Made by a program: the position numbers and the translations under genes. Below, piece by piece: positions 26,752 through 35,903 of a stretch of DNA of 62,382 nt; the stretch's first letter is position 1, and every line of letters starts with the position of its first letter. Source of the stretch: Kriegella sp965368185 (GTDB taxonomy: Bacteria > Bacteroidota > Bacteroidia > Flavobacteriales > Flavobacteriaceae). The stretch covers positions 1 to 62,382 of the forward strand of contig CBDULZ010000019.1 of NCBI GenBank assembly GCA_965368185.1, read 5' to 3'. Below the pieces are notes generated by a model. That model worked only from the letters and a program-made list of their open reading frames with translations, searched no databases and was not told the DNA's origin.

Positions 26752-27201
26752 ATGAGTACTTACACAGAAATAGTTGGCGAAAAATTAAACGCGTTATTGG
26801 CGAAAACCTATGATGCCGAAAAAGGATTTATTAAAGCTTCGGAGAATGCAAAAGGCTATGATTTAAAGGCGTATTTTAAGAAGAAAGCTATCGAACGAAA
26901 GAATTTCGGACATACCTTGAGAGATGAAATTCAAAACTTTGGACAAAAAATAGAAGAAGGCGGAAGCGTTGAAGGTGCTATGCACCGAACTTGGATGGAT
27001 ATTGAGGCTTTTTTCTCCTCTGATAATGACGAATCAATGTTGAGTGCAGCGATTGCTGGCGAGAAATCGGCTATCGAAGAGTATGACGATGTACTTAAGG
27101 AACTCAATTTGCCGCCAAGCACGGCCACTTTGCTAACACAACAAAGAAATCAAATTGCGAATGACTTGATAACCATAAAAACGCTGGAAGACATTTCTTA
27201 G
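26752..27201 (+). CDS. DUF2383 four-helix-bundle protein (PA2169 family), copy 2
   Basis: The 149-residue protein is a clear paralogue of the one at 18408: MSTYTEIVGEKLNALLAKTY versus MGKYTEEVGRKLNAILEKTY, with shared EKGF, HRTWMDIEAFFS and AIAGEKSAIEEYDDVL. The helical pattern and conserved Glu and His residues recall a ferritin-like bundle, but metal binding is unproven. It is monocistronic, preceded by a possible TAnnTTTG promoter. The two copies in the same island suggest conditional redundancy rather than a recent duplication, since many positions differ. Confidence 0.85.
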   Translation: MSTYTEIVGEKLNALLAKTYDAEKGFIKASENAKGYDLKAYFKKKAIERKNFGHTLRDEIQNFGQKIEEGGSVEGAMHRTWMDIEAFFSSDNDESMLSAAIAGEKSAIEEYDDVLKELNLPPSTATLLTQQRNQIANDLITIKTLEDIS

Positions 27202-27347
27202 CATAAATTGCTACAATCGAATCTGAAGATACTATCTGAACATTTTCTAAGGTGTAAATGACACAAACTTTACTGTGCTTTTTTTAAAGTCTTTGTTAAG
27301 TGAACCTCGAATTTATGGTCAGACATAAAATTGAAGTTTCACCATTT

Positions 27348-28373
27348 TTATGAACCTTTTCTGATTTGATTATGGTATTCCTTTGGAGAAACCCCATACC
27401 GTTTCTTAAATAGCTTTGAGAAATAACTTCTGGAATTAATACCAATTCTGTAGCTTATTTGTGTAATATTCATATCGGTGTTCTCGAGTAACTCTTTGGC
27501 CTTTTCTATTCGAAAATTTCGAATGTATTCATTGACAGAAGTTTTGTAAAGCCTTTTGAACCCTTGTTGCAAGGTATTTTGATTCAGGCCGACTCTTTTG
27601 GCAATGGTCACAATGTTATCCATTTGGTCTAATTCCGACTTAATTATTTCCGCGGCATTTTCGATTTTATCCAAGGTAGCCTTGCGAATTATTTTGTAGT
27701 TTCCCGTTCCGTTGAGGTCATCAAGATATTGCTGAAGTTGGTGTGATAATATCTCGTAAGCCTTTCCTTCTTGATATACGACTTTCATGAAGTCTAGTAA
27801 TTCGCATTCGGTAAACTCTTCTAGAAATTTGGCGATATCGAGACTATAGTATTCTTTGTGATAAAAAATTTGGGTACCGTTAAGGTCCCTGAACAAGGTC
27901 ATAAGGTCGTCGTTCATATCGGCCAAAAATTCACTGATTTTATCTTCGAACAGTTTTCGATTTATTTCTAGGCTAAAAACACATATGGGTTCGTCGGCAG
28001 GAAAAGTAAAAATATGGTTGTTGTGGGGCGTACTCGATATAATCGCGTTCTCCAGGCGATGTATTGTATGTACTTCATTAGATGCTTCGAATCTGTGCGA
28101 AATACTGGATTCACGGTTGAATATCAACTTCAGGGGGTGAACCAAGCTTTTCTCATACTCTAAAATAAGCTTATCCTTCAGCAGAAAATCGAATTCGAGC
28201 ACCTCTATACCATTGGAGAAATAAGTGCCCCTTATAAAGCCAGAACCTAATTTCTTCGGTAAACGAAGACAGTGTTCATTCTCTGTCTCTTCATAATCTA
28301 TCCCGAAATTTTGGGCCAAATCTGAAATTATCTCTTTTACACTTGAATCGTGTAGTTGTAGTGTAAGACTCAT
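27348..28373 (-). CDS. AraC-family transcriptional regulator
   Basis: The ATG at 28373 (341 residues) aligns with the start of the paralogue at 34020; a TTG-like extension to 28409 is unlikely. The N-terminal ~230 residues form a sensor region of the Bacteroidota AraC type without a recognisable ligand domain (FIRGTYFSNGIEVLEFDFLL). The C-terminal ~95 residues are the double HTH: IVTIAKRVGLNQNTLQQGFK, then YIRNFRIEKAKELLENTDMN and the second helix pair ending RIGINSRSYFSKLFKKRYG. It likely controls nearby stress genes and is divergent from the DUF1328 gene. Confidence 0.9.
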   Translation of the reverse strand: MSLTLQLHDSSVKEIISDLAQNFGIDYEETENEHCLRLPKKLGSGFIRGTYFSNGIEVLEFDFLLKDKLILEYEKSLVHPLKLIFNRESSISHRFEASNEVHTIHRLENAIISSTPHNNHIFTFPADEPICVFSLEINRKLFEDKISEFLADMNDDLMTLFRDLNGTQIFYHKEYYSLDIAKFLEEFTECELLDFMKVVYQEGKAYEILSHQLQQYLDDLNGTGNYKIIRKATLDKIENAAEIIKSELDQMDNIVTIAKRVGLNQNTLQQGFKRLYKTSVNEYIRNFRIEKAKELLENTDMNITQISYRIGINSRSYFSKLFKKRYGVSPKEYHNQIRKGS

Positions 28374-28662
28374 TGGTCGATGGTCGGATTTACATTTGTT
28401 ATATCGCAATCGCGAGTTGAATAGTACTTAGAAGCGCAGAATTCAATTAGTGCATGCAAAAAATTTCTTGAACAAGATACAATTTAAACAATCTGTGGAC
28501 TATTATTCAAATCAAGAAAGGCTATTTTTAACTATCCCACAAGAAAAATTCAAATGAGTTAACATCAGATTGGATGTGGTCATCGAGTATCACTTATTTA
28601 CAGCATCTTTGATTTATATCATCAATAATCGACGAATTATAAACCACTAAAAAACGAAGACT

Positions 28663-28824
28663 ATGTTACGTTGGACAGTCACATTTATCATTTTGGCAAT
28701 CATTGCCGCAATTTTTGGTTTTGGAGGAATAGCCGAGGGAGCCGCCGATATAGCCAAAATTTTATTTTTCATCTTTTTGGTTTTACTGGTAATATCATTG
28801 ATTACGGGAAGAAAAAAGCTTTAA
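28663..28824 (+). CDS. DUF1328 (YtjA-like) small membrane protein
   Basis: A 53-residue protein too short for ordinary ORF cut-offs reads MLRWTVTFIILAIIAAIFGF, then GGIAEGAADIAKILFFIFLV and ends LITGRKKL. The GGIAEGAADIAKILF block is the DUF1328/YtjA signature. Two hydrophobic spans flank it. These proteins are widespread, stress-linked and of unknown function. It precedes a small acidic lipoprotein gene by 19 bp, so the two form an operon closed by the terminator at 29077. Confidence 0.9.
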   Translation: MLRWTVTFIILAIIAAIFGFGGIAEGAADIAKILFFIFLVLLVISLITGRKKL

Positions 28825-28843
28825 TAACTTAAAATTTATAAAT

Positions 28844-29038
28844 ATGAAACGAGTAGTGTACATATTCCTAATCGCGTTTATGACCTCAATGTCGCTTTCC
28901 ACTTTTACGGGCTGTAGGGAAGACAAAAAAGATGCGGGGGATAAAATCGAAGACGCCATAGATGACGCAGGCGATAAGATTGAAGAAGGTGCCGAAGAAG
29001 TTGAAGATGAAATCGATGATGCAACTGACGATAATTAA
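28844..29038 (+). CDS. Small acidic lipoprotein
   Basis: The 64-residue protein has a lipoprotein signal (IAFMTSMSLSTFTGCRED) and a mature part of about 40 residues made almost entirely of Asp, Glu, Ala, Gly, Lys and Ile. It has a repeating heptad-like pattern KIEDAIDDAGDKIEEGAEE. It would form an extended or helical, strongly negative segment at the membrane surface. Such tiny lipoproteins are known beside DUF1328 and CsbD genes in Bacteroidota. Function unknown. Confidence 0.8.
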   Translation: MKRVVYIFLIAFMTSMSLSTFTGCREDKKDAGDKIEDAIDDAGDKIEEGAEEVEDEIDDATDDN

Positions 29039-29076
29039 TTAGAATTGTCGGATAATACGGATAAAAGTTGGAGGTG

Positions 29077-29102
29077 AGCACTCCCCTTGGGAGTGCTTTG
29101 TT
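29077..29102 (+). terminator. Terminator after DUF1328/lipoprotein operon
   Basis: A perfect 9 bp stem (agcactccc / gggagtgct) with a 3-base loop, followed by TTGTT. It lies 39 bp after the lipoprotein stop codon. Confidence 0.75.
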
Positions 29103-29137
29103 CTATCACAATAAAAGCAACCGATAAAATTTAGGCA

Positions 29138-29473
29138 ATGGAAAACAAGTTTCCGAAACACGAGAAAAGTTTAATTCAAAAATATCAGGATAAAGGTTAT
29201 ACCGAGAATTTCTATTTTAAATCGGGAAAGTTGATCGCGTCCGAAACTAAAAATGAATTTTTGCCCCAGGAAATTTATGTGGTCGCTCAGCATCGGTATG
29301 AGGGAATGAGCAATCCTTCGGATATGTCGCTCTTAAATGTCTTAAAAACAAAAAGCGGTGAAAAGGGAACTTTTCTACAAGCGTACGGCCCAAGTTCCGA
29401 GGGTGAAGTGGCATCTTTTTTTAATGAAATTCCTGAAGAAAATATTTCAGATAAAGCTAATCTGAATCTATAA
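29138..29473 (+). CDS. Small conserved hypothetical protein
   Basis: The 111-residue soluble protein starts MENKFPKHEKSLIQKYQDKG and continues with FYFKSGKLIASETKNEFLPQ and an internal EIYVVAQHRYEGMSNPSDMS; it ends with a glycine-poor acidic tail. It resembles small Bacteroidota proteins that databases label, probably wrongly, as phosphoribosylpyrophosphate synthetase-like. No catalytic motif of that enzyme can be seen. It lies between the DUF1328 terminator and the AraC-kinase operon, so it may belong to the same stress regulon. Function unknown. Confidence 0.6.
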   Translation: MENKFPKHEKSLIQKYQDKGYTENFYFKSGKLIASETKNEFLPQEIYVVAQHRYEGMSNPSDMSLLNVLKTKSGEKGTFLQAYGPSSEGEVASFFNEIPEENISDKANLNL

Positions 29474-29843
29474 CACTAATACTTTTTGGCATTTCCCATC
29501 GGCCCAAAATTCCATCTATTCGTAATTCCATCCAACTGTGCGGGTGACTTTTCTTCTGAGGTATTCAAATAGTATACGATACTTGACTATAAATAATTGA
29601 ACCAACCGTAGAAGCTTATGCTTCAATATTGTTGAATGTATACCTTCTTTTTTTTCCGAGTTTTTTTATTCTTATTCTGAATAACGGAGGAATCAACTCA
29701 TAATCAAAAAGATCTTCCTTTTAAACAAAGAGGTTCAATAGTGGTCAAAAATCCACTTATTTTGTTACAATAATATCAGATTTTATTTCATATTTGTCCC
29801 TATCTTTCCAAAAAGCAGCCCATTATGGGATTAATATTGAGTG
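29474..29843. other. Gene-free upstream region of the AraC/receiver/kinase operon
   Basis: No coding frame is credible in this 370 bp. It contains a short hairpin gaagc-ttat-gcttc near 29611 and T-rich runs at 29649-29668. It presumably holds the promoter of the regulator operon, but no consensus element stands out. Confidence 0.4.
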
Positions 29844-30395
29844 ATGAGAGTATGTATTAAGTACGATTCTGATTTTATTTGTAGGGTAGTTTTGAAAGAA
29901 CAATTCGAAAAATTGGGGATACCATTTACTATACGTAGTCTCGGTGAATTGGAAATCGATCAAGATCTTTCCGAAACCCAACGCCAGACATTGACATTAG
30001 CATTAAAAAAATATGGAATAGAAGTAATTGACGACCCAAAAATGGCTTTGGTACAGCGAATTAAATACGCCATCGATGACATGTTGGAAGACGACATGGC
30101 AAAATTGCAAAAGATTTCTACTTACTTGGCAGATAAATTAAACTACTCATATACCTACTTGTCAAATCTTTTCTCAGAAACCACATACACCTCGATTGAG
30201 AATTTTATAATACTAAGGAAAGTTGACCATGCCAAAGAACTAATAACGAATACGGATCTTACATTGACCGAAATCGCGTTTCGGTTGAATTACAGTAGCG
30301 TGGCCCATTTATCGGGCCAGTTTAAAAAAACAACAGGCCTTACACCAACAGCATTTCAAAAGATTATTGAAAAACGCAAACAAAACAGCAAATAA
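29844..30395 (+). CDS. Short AraC-family regulator
   Basis: The ATG at 29844 gives 183 residues; a GTG at 29841 is in frame. The first ~75 residues form a small alpha-beta domain (VCIKYDSDFICRVVLKEQFE, FTIRSLGELEID) seen in Bacteroidota AraC proteins that come with receiver/kinase genes. The rest is an AraC HTH (YLADKLNYSYTYLSNLFSE, then AKELITNTDLTLTEIAFRLN and LSGQFKKTTGLTP). It lacks a large sensor domain, so it may act with the receiver and kinase encoded immediately downstream (gap 5 bp). Confidence 0.87.
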   Translation: MRVCIKYDSDFICRVVLKEQFEKLGIPFTIRSLGELEIDQDLSETQRQTLTLALKKYGIEVIDDPKMALVQRIKYAIDDMLEDDMAKLQKISTYLADKLNYSYTYLSNLFSETTYTSIENFIILRKVDHAKELITNTDLTLTEIAFRLNYSSVAHLSGQFKKTTGLTPTAFQKIIEKRKQNSK

Positions 30396-30400
30396 CCCGC

Positions 30401-30868
30401 ATGAGTTTTAGCACCCCGAAAACGAATATCAAGATTCTCAATGTCGCCCTTGCCGACGATGATGAAGATGACAGAATGCTGTTTAGAGAAGCTATTGAAG
30501 AGATAGAGATCCAAACCAAGCTTTCTACTTTTAATAATGGCCAGGAGCTTATGGATTATCTTACGCTACCGAATATTCTATTGCCGAACTTAGTGTTTTT
30601 AGATCTGAATATGCCAATAAAAAACGGAATGCAATGTCTAACAGAGATTCGTAACAATCCCCTTTTGAATAGCATGGCGGTTGCTATTTATTCTACCTCT
30701 TCTTCAGAAAAAGATGTTGAACAAACTTTTGTTAACGGAGCCAACATCTATATAAACAAACCCAATGATTTTCGTAAATTACGCGACGCAATTGAAAAAG
30801 TATTGCAAATTAATTGGCAATATCAAACTTCGAATCTAAACAGGGACAATTTTTTATATCGCATATAA
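30401..30868 (+). CDS. Single-domain response regulator
   Basis: The 155-residue protein is a lone receiver domain: acidic pocket LADDDEDD, phospho-acceptor Asp68 in VFLDLNMPIKNG, Ser/Thr in YSTSS and Lys in NKPND. There is no output domain. It sits between an AraC regulator (5 bp gap) and a multi-PAS histidine kinase (6 bp gap). It most likely relays phosphate from that kinase or regulates it. The second lone receiver at 37373-37807 is similar in layout. Confidence 0.93.
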   Translation: MSFSTPKTNIKILNVALADDDEDDRMLFREAIEEIEIQTKLSTFNNGQELMDYLTLPNILLPNLVFLDLNMPIKNGMQCLTEIRNNPLLNSMAVAIYSTSSSEKDVEQTFVNGANIYINKPNDFRKLRDAIEKVLQINWQYQTSNLNRDNFLYRI

Positions 30869-30874
30869 AATGGA

Positions 30875-33469
30875 ATGGATTTCAAACAGGTCACTTCTTC
30901 ATCAAAAACATATGTAATTCTACTAGTCGTGGCGGTAGGCATATTACTGTTCACTGCGGGTATTACGTACAAACAAATAAAAAGACTACAACAATCAGCC
31001 GATGACATTGCCTTAATTTTAGAAATAGACAATGGTATTGAAAGCTTGTTCTCTCTCTATGCACGAATGGAATCTGAGAAATTCAGGACTATTTTGTTAG
31101 GAGAGAAAATTTCAAAATCGTCTTGGCAAGACTATAAGTTGGCCAGTACGACGGTATATAATGATTTACATGCTCTCTTGGAAAATAGCGAGGTTCAAAG
31201 TGCAAGGTTAGATAGTATAGGTGAACTTCAAGAAACCTTCTATGATGCACTTACCGATTTTGAGAATAGTACTCCCCAAGGAAGGTTTGCCCAAAGTGAA
31301 ATAAACAATAAATTAACGTTGGTTTCCGAGACATTGGAAAAAATCCGGGAAATCAAAGACCAGATGTTGTTGGAAGAACATCGGGTCATAATCCAGCGAA
31401 AAGTAGATTATGCATCAAGAAGTACGTTGACGCCTTTGACCTCATTGTTGATGGCATTCTTTGCTTTAGTGGTTTTCGGGCTATCTTTCATTAAAATATA
31501 TGCGAACAAAAGACGTCTTCGTGCATCTGATGCCTTTTTGCGAAATCTTTTGGCAAATACGGACAACATCGTGAATTATTACGAGCCAAAATATAATGAC
31601 GCTGGAAAGATTGTCGATTTTCAAATTGTTTTTGCCAACGAGTGCAATCGAGATTATTTGGGGCTGGCCCCAGAAGAAATTATAGGGAAATGTGTGTCCA
31701 AAGTGTTTCCCCATTTTTTATTGAATGGAGAGTTCAATGAGTTGATACGAAGTTTCGAAGACCGAAAAAAGGTAGACTTTGATAGGGAACTTTTGGTAAA
31801 TGGAAATAAGATGTGGTTCAAATCATTTGTTAATCCCGTTTCCAATGGCATTATGGAAACGGCAAGAAATGTGTCGGTTGAGAAAGAAGCAGAAGAGAAA
31901 TTACAATTGTTGAATGAAGAATTGATCGGTCAAAACCAGATATTAAAAAACACCGAATCATTTCTGGCAGGAATACTACAAAGTACCGAAAACGTGATAA
32001 TGTCTTTCAAACCCATTATTGACGATTCAGGGTTTATCGTCGATTTTGAGTTCTTGTTTATAAATGAACGGATTGGTGATGTTATTAAAAAAACACCGAA
32101 AGATATGGTAGGGAAAAGGGTTTCGGAAGCGACGCCCACCATATTTGATACAGGGGTTTTTGAAAAAATGGTAGCATGCTATACGGAAGACAAAAAAATG
32201 GAATACGAAACCTCGTATATAAAAAACGGTAAGAAAATGTGGTTTCACGGTACGGCCATTAAGTGCGATAATAGTGTTACCGTAACTTCTCGCGATATCA
32301 CCAAAGAAAAGAGGGCAAAAAGAAAAATTGAAGAAATTAATGAGAGACTACGGGTGCAAAACTCAATTTTTAAAGACGCCGAAAGTGTAGCGAGTATAGG
32401 CAGTTACATGTGGTACCTCGATGATGGAAGTGCCAAGATATCAGACAATTTCTACAAGATTTTGGGGTATGAGCCTGATTCTTTCGAAGTTACCTTTTCA
32501 AAATACCGTGAATTTATTCACCCCGATGATCTAGAAATTTATGACACTCTTGGGCGTCAAACTACCGAGACTGGACAGTCGGAAGTGCGTGATTACAGGA
32601 TTATATCAAAAACCGGCGAAATTAAGCACCTGCATCTCGAGGGAAGGTTTATTAAAAGAAATGGTAGACCTGTATCGGTCGGGGTAATACAAGATATTTC
32701 GAAAATGGTTAAGGCCGATGAGGATTTACGTGACCGTAACTTTGAATTGAAACGAAACAATGCGGAATTGGAATCGTTCAATCGGGTGGCCAGCCACGAT
32801 CTACAAGAACCGCTACGAAAAATACAATTGTTCCTTTCGCGGATCGATGATGAGGATCGAAGTAAGTTAGGGGAAAGGTCACGCAAGTATTTAGATAAGG
32901 TGAACAATGCAGCCAACCGAATGCAGTCACTAATACGTAATTTGTTGACGTATTCAAAAATCGATGTTACCCACGATGACTTTGAGAACGTTGATTTAAA
33001 CTTGATACTCGAAAAAGTCAAAGATGATCTGGCCGTTGGAATCAAGGAAACAAAGGCGAAGATTATCTATGAAAAATTACCCAATATAAAAGGTGTCGTC
33101 TTCCAAATGGAACAATTGTTTTCTAATTTGATATCGAACGCCCTAAAATACCGCGATACTAAAGTGGAGCTAAAAATTGTTTTGAAATGGGAAAAAGTGC
33201 GCCGAGAACAGATACCACAAGATTTTATCAAGTCGGTGAATTATTATGATAAGATTACCGTTTTAGACAATGGTATCGGATTTTCTTCTGAAAATTCGGA
33301 AAAAATATTTGAAGTATTTCAGCGCCTACACCAGAGAACCGAATATTCTGGAACGGGTATCGGCCTTGCCATATGTAAAAAGATCGTTGAAAACCATCAC
33401 GGCTACATTTATGCCACAGGCGATCTGGGCAAGGGTTCCGCATTTATAATCTATTTACCAATTTCTTAG
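30875..33469 (+). CDS. CHASE3-like/multi-PAS sensor histidine kinase
   Basis: The 864-residue kinase starts with a membrane span (VILLVVAVGILLFTAGITY), an extracytoplasmic helical sensor (~35-185, CHASE3-like), and a second span (LMAFFALVVFGLSFIKIYA). Three PAS domains follow at roughly 210-330, 350-470 and 485-600; the last ends with a PAC segment. The HisKA box is VASHDLQEPLRKI with phospho-accepting His641, and the ATPase domain carries NLISNALKYRD, VLDNGIGFSSENSEKIFEVF and GTGIGLAICKKI. It would phosphorylate the adjacent receiver in response to an envelope or redox signal. The SHDLQEPLRK box is the phytochrome-like type. Confidence 0.95.
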   Translation: MDFKQVTSSSKTYVILLVVAVGILLFTAGITYKQIKRLQQSADDIALILEIDNGIESLFSLYARMESEKFRTILLGEKISKSSWQDYKLASTTVYNDLHALLENSEVQSARLDSIGELQETFYDALTDFENSTPQGRFAQSEINNKLTLVSETLEKIREIKDQMLLEEHRVIIQRKVDYASRSTLTPLTSLLMAFFALVVFGLSFIKIYANKRRLRASDAFLRNLLANTDNIVNYYEPKYNDAGKIVDFQIVFANECNRDYLGLAPEEIIGKCVSKVFPHFLLNGEFNELIRSFEDRKKVDFDRELLVNGNKMWFKSFVNPVSNGIMETARNVSVEKEAEEKLQLLNEELIGQNQILKNTESFLAGILQSTENVIMSFKPIIDDSGFIVDFEFLFINERIGDVIKKTPKDMVGKRVSEATPTIFDTGVFEKMVACYTEDKKMEYETSYIKNGKKMWFHGTAIKCDNSVTVTSRDITKEKRAKRKIEEINERLRVQNSIFKDAESVASIGSYMWYLDDGSAKISDNFYKILGYEPDSFEVTFSKYREFIHPDDLEIYDTLGRQTTETGQSEVRDYRIISKTGEIKHLHLEGRFIKRNGRPVSVGVIQDISKMVKADEDLRDRNFELKRNNAELESFNRVASHDLQEPLRKIQLFLSRIDDEDRSKLGERSRKYLDKVNNAANRMQSLIRNLLTYSKIDVTHDDFENVDLNLILEKVKDDLAVGIKETKAKIIYEKLPNIKGVVFQMEQLFSNLISNALKYRDTKVELKIVLKWEKVRREQIPQDFIKSVNYYDKITVLDNGIGFSSENSEKIFEVFQRLHQRTEYSGTGIGLAICKKIVENHHGYIYATGDLGKGSAFIIYLPIS

Positions 33470-34019
33470 CGTATTCTCATTACGCATCACCAATTTTTTA
33501 ATGTCGTCAATGGTTAGGTGATATTTTTATTTTCCGTGCTCTACATCAATTCAATTAAGAACATTTTAACGGTTTTTTGCCCTAAAACAATAATTCTATA
33601 ACACAAAGCGAAAATTGTGTAAGATTTATCATGGTCTTCCTGTCGACCTTTACAGTATAAATCTCAATAACTCCGTTGAACGTTCAAAATAACCGGATAA
33701 AATGCACTAAAATAGAGATATGAAAATGAAAAATCTATTAAAGTTAAAATTGAGAAAGTATTTGCCTGTGGTCCAATTAAGACAAGAAATGGGCACCCAG
33801 GACGATAATGGAAACTTAGATAATTTTATTCTAGGTATGACGGGTCAGGTCGCAAGAAGCAAGTCTGATTAATAGTTTGGGCAGCAGTGCTCTTTTAGCC
33901 CAGTCAGGGGGTTCCGATTTACCTTTTATTGGTTGTTGGTGCTAATAATCACCATAGCGCAAGTACTTCGGAACAAGTAGATAAAGTCTTTGAATTATTA
34001 ACTTTTAAAAAACAACACC
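33470..34019. other. Long intergenic region with one doubtful small ORF
   Basis: This 550 bp gap has no convincing gene. A 50-residue frame at 33720-33872 starts MKMKNLLKLKLRKYLPVVQL and ends QVARSKSD; it has a fair ATG but no ribosome site and no recognised family. Downstream, plus-strand pieces such as VVGANNHHSAS read protein-like, with stops, and could be a decayed gene. A weak hairpin atcacc...ggtgat at 33486-33522 followed by TATTTTTATTTT may end the kinase operon. Confidence 0.35.
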
Positions 34020-35045
34020 ATGAAATCAATAATTTTAGAAACAGCGAAAATAAGGGATATGTTCAAACAACTTCAACAGAATTTGGGAGGACATTTGAAA
34101 ATTGATTCCAAAGAACATATTTTAAGTCTTGACAATGAAACCGGACATGGACATATAAAGGGGCAGACCTTTAAGGGAGGTTTATCTTATCTGGAGTTCG
34201 ATATGGTTTTCTCGGAAGATTTAGTTTTAACAACACAAACACCTGAAAATTCTCCGATTTGTTTTGCCTATTGCTCAAAAGGAAAGGTCGGACATAGTTT
34301 TGGACAATCTGGGGAAATTAGGGAATTAGAAACTTTTCAAACAGGCATTTTAACAAACGAGCCATACCAAGATAACGTGTTGCACTTTAAGAAAGATATT
34401 AATCTCAAGACATCCCTAATCGTGGTGAGTACGTCGGAAGAGGTTGCTACAAAAAAGAGTTCCTATAGTTATAGGATGAAGCAAATCTTCTTTAACAACA
34501 ATGTTTCTACAAATTCATTATATATAGGTTCGTACAACCTGAAAATTGCGGAGAAATTTGAAGAATTGAATGCTATCTCACAGAAAGGAATTGTAAGAAG
34601 TCTTTTAATAGAGGGGTTTGTGCATATGATTTTAGCTTTGGAAATACAACAACATTCTGATGACTTGGAAAATGAAGCGAACAAGACAGGTTCTTTAAGT
34701 CATAAAGAAATGGATTCGGTTCGTGAACTTTCGAAATTCATAACCAACTACCCTGAAACACAACTGTGTATCAAGAAGCTGAGTAGGAAATCAGGGCTTT
34801 CGCCATCAAAACTGCAAGAAGGATTTAAATTAATGCATAATCGCACCGTGACTGATTATATAAGGGAAGTACGTATTCAAAAATCGGAAGAGCTCATAAA
34901 AAATACTGATTTGAATATTTCCGAAGTAGTTTATAGCATTGGTTTTACGAGTAGAAGCTATTTTTCAAAGATTTTCAAGCAGAAATATAACTGTAGTCCG
35001 AAGCAGTACAAAGACAATCAGAACAGAATAGCCATCATGGCATAA
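34020..35045 (+). CDS. AraC-family transcriptional regulator, paralogue of 27348-28373
   Basis: The 341-residue protein has the same length and layout as the regulator at 27348: an N-terminal sensor (HLKIDSKEHILSLDNETGHG, FKGGLSYLEFDMVF) and a C-terminal double HTH (CIKKLSRKSGLSPSKLQEGF, DYIREVRIQKSEELIKNTDL, FTSRSYFSKIFKQKYN). The two flank the kinase operon and small stress genes. They may respond to related signals. The gene ends with a strong terminator at 35071. Confidence 0.9.
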   Translation: MKSIILETAKIRDMFKQLQQNLGGHLKIDSKEHILSLDNETGHGHIKGQTFKGGLSYLEFDMVFSEDLVLTTQTPENSPICFAYCSKGKVGHSFGQSGEIRELETFQTGILTNEPYQDNVLHFKKDINLKTSLIVVSTSEEVATKKSSYSYRMKQIFFNNNVSTNSLYIGSYNLKIAEKFEELNAISQKGIVRSLLIEGFVHMILALEIQQHSDDLENEANKTGSLSHKEMDSVRELSKFITNYPETQLCIKKLSRKSGLSPSKLQEGFKLMHNRTVTDYIREVRIQKSEELIKNTDLNISEVVYSIGFTSRSYFSKIFKQKYNCSPKQYKDNQNRIAIMA

Positions 35046-35070
35046 TCAAGTTAAAGGTTCCCCAAAGAAG

Positions 35071-35099
35071 CCAGCCTCTGAAAGAGGCTGGTTTTTTTT
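35071..35099 (+). terminator. Rho-independent terminator of AraC gene
   Basis: A perfect 9 bp GC-rich stem (ccagcctct / agaggctgg) with a 3-base loop is followed by eight T residues, 26 bp after the AraC stop. Confidence 0.92.
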
Positions 35100-35178
35100 A
35101 TGTTTTAAATTTAGTGGCATAGATTTTACCGATGTTTGCTCCGTCAAATTTTCGCCGGTTTTGTTCTCAAAATTGTAA

Positions 35179-35670
35179 TCAAATTTCGTTGATGGCCTTT
35201 CTGTTTAATCGACCTTCTGCCAAGAGGCCCATAAGATTGTTGGCATCGTACTCTTCATTCAGGGTATGTTGTAACATTTCTGCTATATCCCTATAACCCA
35301 ATTCCCTTGCATAGAAAACAGCCGTCCCATATCCAGAAATCTCATAGTGCTCTACACGTTGGGCTTCTGCGATCAAACCGGTATCCATGACCTCGTCATC
35401 TTCCGCTTGACTCATAAATATTTTAGCTTCTTTGATAAGTCGCTCCATGGTCTTACAAGTTTCTGCCTCTAGCGAAATATTCAATTCCCTAAAAATCACC
35501 TCAATACGGTTTTTTTGCTCCTTGGTCTCTTTCAAATGGGCTTCGAATGCCTTTCTAAGCTTCATGTCACTAGCCATTTTAGCCATGGTTGACAGCGCCG
35601 ATATCAACTGGGTCTCGGCGCTATAAAGGTCTTTAAGTTGATGTTCAAATAAAGCTTCCAATGTTTTCAT
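35179..35670 (-). CDS. DUF892 (YciE/YciF-like) ferritin-like protein
   Basis: The ATG at 35670 gives 163 residues (MKTLEALFEHQLKDLYSAET), the standard start of the YciF/DUF892 family. Further conserved blocks are LISALSTMAKMASDMKLRKA, HLKETKEQKNRIEVIF and QRVEHYEISGYGTAVFYAREL. These are dinuclear-iron, four-helix proteins induced by osmotic or general stress in enteric bacteria. The Glu and His ligands are present (ETQ, HYE). The gene is read opposite to the AraC gene, and the short-chain dehydrogenase diverges from it. Confidence 0.92.
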   Translation of the reverse strand: MKTLEALFEHQLKDLYSAETQLISALSTMAKMASDMKLRKAFEAHLKETKEQKNRIEVIFRELNISLEAETCKTMERLIKEAKIFMSQAEDDEVMDTGLIAEAQRVEHYEISGYGTAVFYARELGYRDIAEMLQHTLNEEYDANNLMGLLAEGRLNRKAINEI

Positions 35671-35903
35671 AGTATATTTTTTATTCAAGATTTAAGTAGT
35701 TTTAAAACGTTCTTCAATTTAAGTTGTTAAATACGTATGGGTTGACCTGATAGCCTAAAACATTGATTCTAAAATGATATGCTTTATTTAAGTGGGAGTT
35801 CTTCGGTTTTTTAATGCAATCCATACTTATTATTGCTTCGAATGCTTTTCTGTTTTCTGTCCGACTTTCTTTTTCAGTAATTTTAAGTGTAAAGCAATGA
35901 TGT

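Noticed and set aside
33486..33522. Hairpin after the PAS kinase gene
   Set aside because: The stem is only 6 bp with a 25-base loop; the T-rich tail is suggestive but not enough for a separate terminator call.
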